A stretch of 60,000 bases of DNA. Origin: Symsagittifera roscoffensis. Lineage: Eukaryota; Xenacoelomorpha; Acoela; Convolutidae. Positions 1 through 10,314 of the stretch are shown one piece after another. The stretch's first letter is position 1. Every line of letters begins with the position of its first letter. The translations under genes and the position numbers were made by a program. The notes beneath the pieces are model-generated. The model ran no database searches. It saw nothing but the letters and a program-made list of their open reading frames with translations, and was not told where the DNA came from. The stretch lies in contig NC_087062.1 in NCBI RefSeq assembly GCF_963678635.1, positions 90,497,845 through 90,557,844 on the forward strand. Direction: 5' to 3'.

Positions 1-2875
1 GTATCCCAAAAATAAGGTGATACTTTTTTGGTAAATGCATACAAACATAATATATTGCCTTCGTAGTCAAGAAAATTTGATCTGTTTCCTGACAATAAAT
101 ATCCTGCATAAGGGATTTTTAGTACTGCTAGTGCAAGTGATTGTAAAATTTGTGTGCGTTCAAGTTCGCATAATTGATGGAGTGTTTCAAGTTCTGTCAA
201 AGACATTTCTTGAAAGATTCTATTTAATGTGTAATTTAATTTCATGTCCAAGTGTATGTCATAGTGGATTGCGCCAAAATGAGTGTTGTTCATGAGTGAT
301 AGTTCTTGTAAACGTGTACTGTCTGTATCTTGTGGTTTTAATTTTCCACCGGTTCTTCCTGTTTTCTTTTGAAATTTTAGCGAGACATATGAGTTCTCGT
401 CAGTGTATGAGCGAGATGTAGCCATTGGATGTATAATTAATTTTCCTGTATTCATGTCGAAACCGTCTTCGTATTCGACAAGAATTTATGAATATTGTGT
501 TTTGTACAGTGGTTTGTTGTATTTACATGCAAGTTCTGTTTCTGGGTTTATTTGGAAACGTGTCAATTTATTCTCTATATTATGGATGTTTCTAAAGTTA
601 TAATTACTATGTCTAATTTGTTCAGGGTTTACATCTTCAAACGGGATCGATTCAACAAAATGCTTTTGATGAAATTTTATTATTCTAGCGTGTATTTTTG
701 CTACTTAAAATGTTGTACATGTGTCTTCGGGAAACCAAACGATTGTTGCTTGTGTGCGCGTAGTAGGATCGCAATATCCTTGATCGTTTTTGCAGGGGAG
801 TCTGATTCCTTGATAAATCATAGTGTCATCTTTTAAATCACGTGTTAGTTGTACTTTTTCAAGTTGTGTTTTCTAACCGAAAAACATTATTTTTTGGTAT
901 CGTTTATTTTTTGTATCTGCTTTACAATTCGAGGGATTTTTTATTCCAATGAGTGGCATCCAATTTTTATCATGGAGATCATCTGTTAATCTTCAATGTG
1001 CTCCGTCAAAAAAGATTTTGTTATCTAGTCATAAATGACTTTGGTATTTTTCAAGTTCAGCTTGATGTGCTGAGTCTGTAAAAACTTGAAAAGTTACTAG
1101 TTTTCTGTTTGTGCCTTTGTTTGATGTCATCTTTAGTCTCTTAAATTTGTTTTTTTTCAATCGTCAGGGCTGAGGTGTAATAGTCTTTCGATGTTACTTT
1201 GGTAGAAGCATTCATGGTCTAATCTGTTTTTGTTTCCTTTTGAAACTTGGGAACAATGTACTTTCTTTTCGGAAAATGTTGCAGTGAATTTGTATTTTAT
1301 TAGTGCTGTAGCTCTGGCTTTTGAGTAAAGTGTTGCAATTACTTTTGTTGTTTCGTATGATTTTGGTTCGGATTCACATTGAGTGACTTGGTTTTTTGCA
1401 TATTTGTGTAATGTTTTTTGTTCATTTTCTTCACAGTCATAATGTGTGACTAGTAAATCCTGGGGTCCGGTTCGGGATGAAGGATTGTTGGGATCAGGTC
1501 CTGAAAAACTGAAAAAGAAAAGAGTTTGAAAAATTACTATCTTTAAAATATACATGTGTACGATAGTCCTGAATATGGATTATAAAAGGTGATATATCCT
1601 ACTGTCATTTTTGCGTATCTACCGTGTTTGTAGATAATTTCTGTGGTTATAGACGGGCGAGATAAAGATTGAGCTGTTATATTTGGAGGTGCTGGGGGTA
1701 AGGGATGGTGAACTATATTGTTTAGTTTTACTGTGATTTCGAGTTTTAATGTCAAGTTGTCTTGTCTAAGTATTTCTTTATTGTGGTCTTGAATATCTTT
1801 GTGAATGTCCTGTCGATATTCTAATCTGTTTAGTGCCCAGTTGTGTAATCTGTGACTTTCGCGATGTTGTCCAAATAATAGAGGGCTTGCTACGAATTTA
1901 TTCCAATCTAATCGTAGTTGTATGTTAATTGTTGAATTTCCTCTAAATCTGGCGTCGAGATTTATAGGAAAACTTGGAGGAATGGGTGTTTGTGAAGTTG
2001 GAGTTAAAGAAGGTGTTGAGGGAAGTGAAAGAGTTTCAGGTAGTGAAAAAGTTGTTTCAGATGAAACGTCTATTGGGTCATTTTATTAAATTTGGTTCGC
2101 CTTGGGTGAAAGCTTGTGTCATCCAAAATGGGAGGTGTTCTGTAGTGGCTGGGGGGTTAAAAGGGTTTTCTCTGATTTGTTCAGATGTAAGAGTTGAACC
2201 TAACTAATCTGAGGGAATGTTGGATGTGTTTTGTTGTACTGGAGCCTGTGGGGTACTTTGAATTGTACTGCTAGAAAGGTTTATTGGATTTGCTGTAGGT
2301 GAGTGAGGTATGCTGAATTGAACTCTGGGGTTTTGTAAATTTCTACTTCGTCGTGGATGGATAATTTGTCTATTTATTTCGAGCGTACTTTGGTTTTGAC
2401 TTTGGTGTCTCTCTCTATTAAGATCTTGTTGGAGAGGGGGGTATATATTATATACTGGTTCGTAATGTGGTTCGCCTCGAGGTGCTTGGCGAATTACTGG
2501 TTCTAGTGGTTCGGACAATCGTGCGTGTCTCTCTTCAAATGTGTATGTATGGATTGTCTTGAAAAGAGATACGTGTTGATGATTGAGGGTTATTTGATTG
2601 AATAATTGTTGTTGTTGGAGGAGGATCCTGGGACATTATTGGTGGGGATTGATGTGGTAGTTGTTGAATAGCATTTTTGGAAAAAAAAATTGAAAATTAT
2701 TCAAGCAGAAATTTTCCGTTTACTGTAATATTCTTCAATGAAAAGGATTAAAATCATCGTTGCTTCTAGCATTCGAACAAATTTTTTCATCGCGTCGACT
2801 CCACGATAAAGTGATAAGAAGGCGGTTGCGGGTTTTTAGCTTCCACAGTTACAAGGATTAAAATCAACATGTTTA
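1..2875 (-). pseudogene. env-like module of LTR retroelement, copy A
   Basis: This is a decayed copy of the module repeated at 22,690-24,766 and 29,663-30,829. The clearest open stretch, 1157-1555, starts with a short hydrophobic leader (FFFSFSG) followed by a Cys-containing ectodomain-like region, as expected for an envelope-type membrane glycoprotein that would act at the cell surface. Upstream pieces at 1543-1755 (Pro-rich) and 2204-2518 (Pro/Gln/Asn-rich) lie in other frames, and many stops interrupt the rest down to base 1. Compared with the other two copies, this one keeps about 620 bp (roughly 1,580-2,190) that they lack. The envelope assignment rests on leader plus Cys pattern and on its position next to gag-pol copies; no fusion peptide or transmembrane anchor was recognised. 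The left end runs out of the window. Confidence 0.5.
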
Positions 2876-3128
2876 TGTATAGGTTACTGTACTCATAGAG
2901 TAATTTCAGATAAGGTACATTGTCTGCTCGTCACGCTATCTTATTTTCGGCCGGATAGATTTGTGCATCTTCTTAGTCTATTACCAATCTTATTCTTACT
3001 CTTATATCTCCTAGTCTCAATAGACCTAGTGTACACTGATTAGCTCGAGTTAGTTCCAGAATGAGAACAACTGTATTCTAAGTTTAATTCAAATTGTTCT
3101 GGTGTTGAAACTACAAGTAGTTTCAACA
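2876..3128 (-). repeat. 253-bp LTR-like block, copy A
   Basis: It is nearly identical to blocks at 24,767-25,019, 30,830-31,082 and 39,942-40,194, all 253 bp. It begins TG and ends CA in either direction, and its right end is a 12-bp-arm palindrome (TGTTGAAACTAC, 2-base loop). This looks like an LTR, but see the finding on its position before both gag and env-like modules. The adjoining segment 3,129-3,190 is present here in the same orientation as beside the 39,942 copy and inverted relative to the other two. Confidence 0.6.
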
Positions 3129-3190
3129 CTTTACAAATAAATAGGTTGTTAGTTTGATGAAGCATGATTGGTTAGTATTTAATATTTTAT

Positions 3191-4848
3191 AGAGTTAAAA
3201 TATCATAATAATAACCAATGATAAATACTAGTTTAGATCTGGTGCCACCCATCCGGGGTTTAGAGAGTTTTAGTTTTTGTTCTTTGTCATTCATCTGCGA
3301 TGGAGGATGGATGAAGTTTGTTTGTACACGCGAGCATCATTTCTGTTCCGTTCTTGAAGAAGAAAGCTCCAGGAAGCTGGAATCAGGGATATCAGTTGTC
3401 ATTCGACAATTGTTGTTGATCACGATCGTTTCGGGAGATTGTATCATGATTTCTGATTGATTGCGATGAGTGCAGATCTGGTTAAAATGAACGTTGTTAT
3501 TCTCAATCTCGTCAGGGAACGGCAGTTAGTTCGAATTTGGATGCAATGCCTGGTGACTTGGATCTGAACGTATACTTGAACATCGAGATGGCCATTGTTC
3601 TGTTGCAATGGATTTCCTTTTCTGCGATGCCAAGTCGTACTCTAAATCCATTTAGTGTAGTGACTCTAAGGAGCATGTCAGGTGGGTTTTGCCATTCCGT
3701 AGTTGGAGTGTGATTGGGTTGTCAAATTTCTTGCTGCTCGTCTTTGGGCTGTTTGTAATCTATATACTGAATTATATCATTCACATATACAAATCTTTGT
3801 TAATCTTGTTTTTTAGTTATGATCTTTTTATTAGTTTTTATCGCAAAAGCGTTATTTTTTAGTTCGGTTATTTTTAAGAACTACTCACACTTGAGTAACT
3901 CTCGTCAAAAACAGTGTCGTGGGTGTCACAAAGCGTGGATGTAGCACGGTGGGTGAGGCCGGCTATAGAGCATGCTCAGGACGTCCTCTTCTGGTGGGTT
4001 AGGCCAGAAGTGAGGGTATAATTTTGTGCTCTTTTTTGGAGGTCCCTGTGTTAGTTCAATCTTTCATGCCATTTTTTTACTAGTGTTTTCTTTTGTTGTA
4101 TTAGTTTTGTCTTTTCCTCAAAAATCAAATTGTTTGTTTTGGGTTTGTCTTTCGACTTTTTGGTGTTTTGTTCTTTTGTGTTTAGACTTAAAATTAGTCT
4201 TTAGAAGAATATTTTATCCAGTTTGGGTACCGTGGGTTTTCTTTTATTAGTCATGCTGTTAGGTTGTGGTTTATGGTATTTATTAAGCTGGCGTTGGTTA
4301 GTGTGGATTGTAATATAATTCCTTACCAACCGGGTTAAAGGAAAATTTGAAACCTGTTAAATTTGATAGAGTTATCAGTGAAAGTTGAACCTCAAATTCA
4401 TTATTTTAAACAATTCTCTGTGGGCGAGCAATGCGAATTTGGATAAAATATTTCGGCGAAAGAAAATAATGAAGCGTCCTTTGAAAAAGTTCGTACTGCT
4501 TTTTGCAATTTATGAACAATTTTATTAATTTACTACTACTTTTGAAATTATAAATTTTACTGCTTAATTTGGGTGTTGAAATTATTAAAATTTTTTCAAT
4601 ATATGATTATTTACTGCTTTGAGGAAAAGAATTTATATATTAAGTTACTGCTTTGTATGGGATACTTTTATTGCTTCAATTATTGAATAGGTTAATAGAA
4701 ATTAGTGATTTGAAAAACAGTTTCTGTTTTTTATTTTGCATTTTGTTTTGTAGCTGATTGATGATTGGGCCTATAAAAAAAAGAAAATTTTTAATAATAA
4801 TGGTCAGGGTTGTTTGAATTTATTAGTTAAACATTGAATTCATATTAC
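3191..4848. other. no recognisable gene
   Basis: Only short scattered open frames without family resemblance are seen. The stretch to about 3,245 matches 40,257-40,310. Near 3,420-3,455 a short piece matches, in inverted orientation, sequence at 25,100-25,135 and 31,160-31,200, so at least part of this is retroelement flank or untranslated sequence. Confidence 0.5.
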
Positions 4849-6320
4849 CTAATGGTCGTTGAAGAAGCCATGGGGAAAAACATCGTGGATGATATCAGAT
4901 GAGGTTAGCAGTTTAGCTAACAAACGAATGATGTGTTTAGCTTGCAAAAGTCGCCCAAGCAATTCAAGTGCTTTAATGATGTTACGTTCTTCAGTGTGAG
5001 GTGATTGTTCATACGGTGTGTCTTGTATTAGGTTATATAATTTGTGATTGTAGCGAGTGTTATATATGAATTCTAGGATGAGAACTTCGACGGGCTGAAG
5101 GAATTCATGAGGGACAATTAGTGGGCGGGATTCGTCTATGTTTATGAGTTTGTTTAGTGGGCAAAAGATATACATCTGGTTGATGGGGTCATAACTTCGG
5201 AGGTTGCTTTGTAGGTTAGTATCTTTAATACAATAAGTGAAGTTAAGAAAAAACGGTGATGTGTATTTTGAGTTGATGTATTGAAATCTATGGTGAGGTT
5301 GTCGTGCTGGTGTATTGTGAGTGTAATGACTTTGAATAAATTTATAACAAGTGTACGTATGTGTTTGTTTAGTTTGTAACATTACTTCGTGTGAAGAGTG
5401 CAAATCACGCTTTTTGGTGTGAGGAAATGAAAGGTTAGTGAAAAATGGTTGAATTTGTTAAAGTGTGATTCATAAGCATTAATAACACGTAGTGCTGCGG
5501 AGATGACCTTGTCGTATTTTTTATTTAAGATGTTGAGGGTGAGGGTGTATGAGGTTTTAATGAAAATTTTTTCGGTTAATTGAGGATAAGTATTTGGGTC
5601 GTTACCTAAATCGATGGAGTAATTAATAGCTTTAGGTGCAGTGAATTTGGTTAGTGATTCTCTGTATCCTGTTTGCGTGAACTGTTTTGGGGTTAGTGCT
5701 GTTATTAGAAGGTAGAGTAGGGTGCTGCTTACTTCATTATTATGAGGAGTGTTATATAAATGTTAATGGATTAGTAAAGTGATAATGAGATGTCCATGAG
5801 AGGTTGGGATATAAGACATGCTCGCTTACATAATTTGGTTTTTCATCATTTGGGTCGGAATGGAAGTATGTATATTGTGGGAAAAAGGGTAGACACAATT
5901 GTAGGAATTCTTTCGTATTAGTGTGAAGTGGATGATTTATAAATGTGGTGAATGATCCTGGGTTAGATGGGAATGGGGTATTTAGGAATTTTCTTTTAAA
6001 GGTTCGGTAAACGCGGTTGGTACTAGAGGAGGGGGTTGATGGGGAGGTGGGGTTTTGGAAGGGTGTATAAGTGGAAGAGGGGGTTGGGGTTTTGATGGGT
6101 TGGATGATGTTAAAGATCGTGAGAGTTGGTGAATAGTTAGTGTTTGAGGGTGTTGCAGCTGTTGTTGTAGTGTTATGAAGTTATCAAGTTCATGTGGTGT
6201 TTGTGTGTGATCTTGGTCGTTGTTATCGGATGTTTCGCTAGTTAGAGGGGAATATATGGGTGTGACATGTGAAATGGAAGAGGGAGGGGAAAGAGGTTCA
6301 ATTTTGACTTGTACAAGATT
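4849..6320 (-). pseudogene. broken retroelement-type ORF, family unknown
   Basis: The minus strand carries one protein-like reading spread over at least three frames. It starts near 6,320 with a Pro/Ser/Gln-rich segment, continues through a Pro-rich stretch (about 6,000-6,150), a Phe/Tyr-rich segment (about 5,770-6,000), a segment at about 5,400-5,700 and a final 184-residue open frame (4,849-5,403) rich in His, Tyr and Leu that ends at a stop. The composition, unlike random A/T-rich DNA, and the absence of introns suggest a gag-like or accessory retroelement protein. I recognise no zinc knuckle, protease or polymerase motif. The upstream end stops abruptly where the gene island begins, as if cut by it. 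Confidence 0.35.
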
Positions 6321-6321
6321 T

Positions 6322-6380
6322 AAGATTTTGGCTATTTTCAGATCCTCTTTTGGCTATTTTCGGATTTTGGCTATCTTCAG
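6322..6380. repeat. short tandem repeat at island left edge
   Basis: Three imperfect 18-20 bp copies of a unit close to TTTTGGCTATTTTCAGA lie immediately inside the point where retroelement-type coding sequence stops. Confidence 0.6.
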
Positions 6381-6384
6381 ATTA

Positions 6385-6530
6385 CATGGTCCCGGAATCC
6401 GAGCCATTTTTACTCAACCACTAAACAAATAGTTGCAAAACAAATAGTTGATAAATTCAATACACTATAACCATGGAATCCAAGACGTTGGAATCCAGTG
6501 AGAAAAATGGCATGGAATCCAAGACTTTTA
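6385..6530. repeat. GGAATCC motif cluster, left end of island
   Basis: Four copies of GGAATCC occur in about 145 bp, in contexts such as TCCCGGAATCCG and CATGGAATCCAAGAC. A denser cluster of the same word and its complement sits at the other end of the island (22,283-22,655), with further copies inside it near 11.5-11.8, 15.2-15.4 and 17.8 kb. Clusters of this kind resemble subterminal transposase-binding repeats of some DNA transposons, but no binding data exist here. Confidence 0.5.
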
Positions 6531-6604
6531 TATTTTTGAATTAATCTGGCAGAAGTTTACAGTTTTTAAGCAATTTTATTCCATCTTTTTTGTTTAGTTT
6601 GTCC

Positions 6605-6960
6605 TACAAGTCATTATAACTGCAACTATTAACTTACGTGCTAAAATACTGTATTCCGATGAAAAAAGTTGTGGGTACAATCGTTTGATCAAACTTAGTT
6701 ATAACTACTTGTAGTTGCAACTACTAACTAATTAGTTAATTTCGAGCGTGCCGAAATACTGTACTGAGGTTAAGACACTGCCAGTGTCTGAAATTGTTTG
6801 ATCAAACTTAGTTATAAGTAGGCTACTTGTAGTTGCAACTACTAACTAATTAGTTACTAAGTAATTAGTAATTTCGAGCGTGCCGAAATACTGTACATGT
6901 ACTTCGATGAAAAAAGTTGTGGGTGCAAATGTTTGAACTACTACTAGTAGTAACTACACG
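6605..6960. repeat. about 115-bp tandem repeat, three degenerate units
   Basis: Each unit contains an 18-bp core near CGTGCCGAAATACTGTAC (at about 6,637, 6,747 and 6,879), followed by a GTTTGATCAAACTTAG palindrome-like stretch in two of them and a TAACTAATTAGTTA palindrome. The core recurs elsewhere in the island. Confidence 0.65.
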
Positions 6961-7065
6961 TATGTAACATACAGTATGTTGAACATAAAATATATGGAAC
7001 TTCCATTGAATGGGTGTAACACAACTTGAAAAGTTTCTAAGGTAAAAAAGCTGAGCTTGTGAACT

Positions 7066-9863
7066 TCACATGTTGAACATGTATCGAGCAACTTTATCGC
7101 CATAATCGTATCGTAGCTGTTCGAAAGGCTCAATGTTTGTTCGGGCTTTGAATACAGCTAATCGTTTTGGCGGATCGAAGGCATTAAGAACAACTTCTAT
7201 GATCTTCATATTCGCATCCAAATTCTTCTTGGAGTTTAGCGTGCTGTGATTAGCCAGTCGACCAAGACAGCGGTTGGTTGGATGTTCAACACACACTTCT
7301 GAAGAAGCATCGATGAAACGCTTCACAGGCGCGCCAATTTCCAGCACAAATTCAGTCGGAACAGAACGGTTCTTTATCAAATCTTGATATGTTTTATCTG
7401 TCACAGCAACCCATGGTAGTCCATGATAATATCATCCTTCTGGAAGGCCTGTGTGCTGACAACGCCTGAATCAGAAAATGTTCAACATTTAAAGTTTACT
7501 CTATATTATGTAACACATTTAAAGTTTACTCTATATTATGTAACACTGTTACATGGCATTTTTGAATGGAATTCAAAAAACTGTATTGGTTGAAAACTTT
7601 ATGACTTTTTAAAACTTTAAACTATAACGTTTGAATCAAAAAAGAAATTTTTTTGAAAAAGAAACTTTTGAAAGTTTTGGAAACTTGTCGTCAACGTTTT
7701 CAAGAAACGCAAGATTACCTCTTCCGAGGGTAGGGAAAACAACATCACAAATGCCAACCCATTCTTGCGTATCACATCTGTGGGCCAGAAGCGTTTGTGC
7801 TTCTAATAAAAGAAAGTTTCCAGTGCCTTTATAACTAATGCCGCTGGAATCAGAAAGCGGCTTTTGTTGTCGCTTGCTTTTCTCTTTCTGCAGCATGGCG
7901 ATTTGGGACATGACTTTCTTTAGGTCGTGATGAGTTTCCCATTTGTTTCGCTGGAAAAAACCCGACACGCGCGTCTCCGATACAACAAAGTTTGGATACT
8001 GTTTCACAAAAGCTTGTGCTCTAATTGTCTGTCTAATGTATCTTTGTTGATCTTGTCTACATCGCACAGCTTTTTCAACATCTTTGTAGGTGTGATTGAC
8101 AATCTGGAAAAACGTGAGCGTATTGTTTCATACATCCAATTGATAAATTGTGATACTGTATAAAAAAACTGTGAAGTACAAATCAGCTGAAACAGTCGAA
8201 ACTTTCCGAAAGTTTCCGAGTCGAAACGTTTTTTAAATTAAAAAAATTCTTGGAAAATCAAAGTAGTACCTTGTGAATTTCCTGCGTTTTGTGTTTCACC
8301 AGTTGAAATGCAGGATCTTTTGACAAAGGCATGAATTTTGCCACTTGACGATCGAGCAATGTCTTGGGTCGCTTAGCAGGCTCCATTTGAGCAGAAATCT
8401 AAACAGATCCTTCTAGAACGAATTCCCCGGTGTGTTCAAATCATATTAGGAAGTTCAACTTCCACAGACTTATAAGTTAAAAGTTGAAACGTACCATGTC
8501 AGAAACTGTGGCGGCAATTCTATTCACACGAAACTTGGTGTTTCCACTGGAGTTCACAAAAAAAATTCTGTTTTGACTTGGATTGGTTGCTCAGGGAAAG
8601 ATCGGGTGAAAGAAATCTTTTCTTCCGGGACACTCTGAGGTAAGAAATGTGGTCGAACTTCAGTGTGATAAAGTTTCAAACCCTGTACGAGCCATTGCGG
8701 CAAAATGTGATTCGAACGTTCAGTAGACACTAAACAAACAGTTTCACAATTTTGAAAAAAATTTATAAGGAAGAAATTCAAGATGACTCACTTTCACTTG
8801 GTTCAATTGAAACCGTTATACAAGTATCGTCCTCATCTGACAATGCCACAAACGCTTGTGCAACTGCATGAACAGACATGCAGCTTATGGTTTTTTCTAG
8901 CATTGATGGCACGACATAACAGTATAAGAAGACTGTCACAAGTTGAAATAACGAAACACGTTGTTTATGGGTTAAAAAACCCTGTTCTTGGAAAACATCC
9001 AAGTGCTCTTTAACAAGTGTTTCGATTTCTTGCCTCTCACAATGTTCATTTTGGTCGTCTTTGGACGAAGCAGCTTCAAGTTGTTCTTGAACGCGTGCAA
9101 GTTTTGCAGCTATCTAAACTCAAAACAAAAACGTTTAGTTGAACTACAAAAAAGAACAAAAACATTAGCTGAAAGTTTCCAACTCTTCACGGTTTGAGCA
9201 GCAAAAATGCTTTTCGTTTCAAAACAAAAGGAATCTTACCTCGGTTTGCGAGTCATTGTTCGTTGGAATAACTCGTTTTGCCATATTCTCAGATGAAGAC
9301 TCAGTCGGAGGCTCTGTACTTGAACTGCCAGCCTGAGTGGCAGTCGCCGACTGCGGCGTGAACAGAGGTATTTCCCATGACAAAGTTGTTGATGAATGCT
9401 GGTTTGAAGGAGTTGATTCTGAAGGTTGAGAAAAAAAACGACTGAGTTCTGTTCCATTGGAAGTGTAATCATCATGATGATCAGTGGGCTGGCTGGCAAT
9501 TTGATTTCTGTGAAAAAACGCGGGATCAAAGTGTGGGTACACCACTGGCATTGGGCTAATGAAGTTTGAATACCCTTCACTTCGAGAAGACACTTGCTGC
9601 GGAGTCTCCAATGTGTGGTAAGTATTGTCATTATGATTAACATCTGTAATAATTGTACAAGGTTCAGCATAGGGCATAGGTCGGATGGGGGTTCCTAAAG
9701 GAACTTCCACAGATGGGAGCTGTGCAAAATTTTGGTCGAAACTCCGAGATGTACTACATCTGTTAGTAACAGACTGTTGACTAGATGGAGGTTCATTATG
9801 ATCTCTATGGAAAACAGGAGTTTCAAGTTGCGCAGTATTCACAGCAGGAAGTTCGGAGTCCAT
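7066..9863 (-). CDS. KMT5A-like SET-domain histone methyltransferase (6 exons)
   Basis: Predicted lysine methyltransferase of the SETD8/KMT5A type, which in animals monomethylates histone H4 Lys20 in the nucleus. Exons read from good GT..AG borders: 9,240-9,863, 8,792-9,113, 8,495-8,729, 8,270-8,398, 7,719-8,103, 7,066-7,465, about 700 residues. Order: a Ser/Thr/Pro-rich disordered 208-residue N-terminus, a Glu/Gln-rich probable coiled coil (start of exon 2), then SET at the C-terminus. Joining exons 5 and 6 restores the GRGV motif, followed by a DYHG motif; exon 6 holds the cofactor-binding GRLANHS (about 7,241-7,263) and the catalytic YDYGD (about 7,085-7,099). Two apparent one-base deletions break the frame: a T8 run in exon 3 (8,558-8,565) and 7,401-7,412 just after DYHG. 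No post-SET Cys cluster, as in KMT5A. H4K20 specificity is inferred from family resemblance only. Confidence 0.75.
7485..7544. repeat. 30-bp perfect tandem duplication in intron 5
   Basis: Two identical 30-bp units starting ACATTTAAAG lie head to tail in the last intron of the SET gene, close to its 3' splice site. Confidence 0.9.
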
Positions 9864-10314
9864 AGTTCAGGTTAACGAAACTTGGAATGAAATGAGAAGT
9901 GACTAGAAAGGATTGCAGAATCGAATGAATCACCCTCGGAGGGTGTTACTAACAACTTACTAATAATAGTATTTTTCAATAATTGAAGTTCAATTGGTGT
10001 TCAATTGGTACTCAAATTGGTTGTGATAATATGCCATATTATACTATATTATATTATACAGTGTATAATTGACTCTTAATTGCTGAATTACTGCAATAAT
10101 ATAAGATAGTATAATATGGCATATTATCACAACCAATTTGAGTACCAATTGAACACCAATTGAACTTCAATTATCGTTTCAATAGTCGTTTTATGCGGTT
10201 AAACATAAAGGTTTAAATTGGTTGTTAAAAAATATACTCATCATGACAATTACTCATCATGAGTACAATGATTGTACTAAATATTATTCATTTAGATAAA
10301 ATCGCTCCAACAAG
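9864..10314. promoter_or_regulatory. bidirectional intergenic region
   Basis: The 450 bp between the start codons of two divergently oriented genes (SET gene to the left, unrecognised gene to the right) must hold both 5' regions. Its centre is occupied by a large perfect palindrome (9,979-10,174). No TATA box or other defined promoter element can be assigned with confidence in such A/T-rich sequence. Confidence 0.4.
9979..10174. repeat. 196-bp palindrome (MITE-like)
   Basis: Two inverted arms of about 69 bp (9,979-10,047 and 10,106-10,174) are essentially perfect complements around a 58-bp A/T-rich centre. The arms contain repeated CAATTG words. Size and structure match a MITE or fold-back element. 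No clear target-site duplication is visible beyond the arm ends. Confidence 0.85.

Noticed and set aside
4026-4250. Plus-strand 74-residue hydrophobic frame
   Set aside because: Phe/Val/Leu-rich frame expected from T-rich sequence; no start context or homologue recognised.
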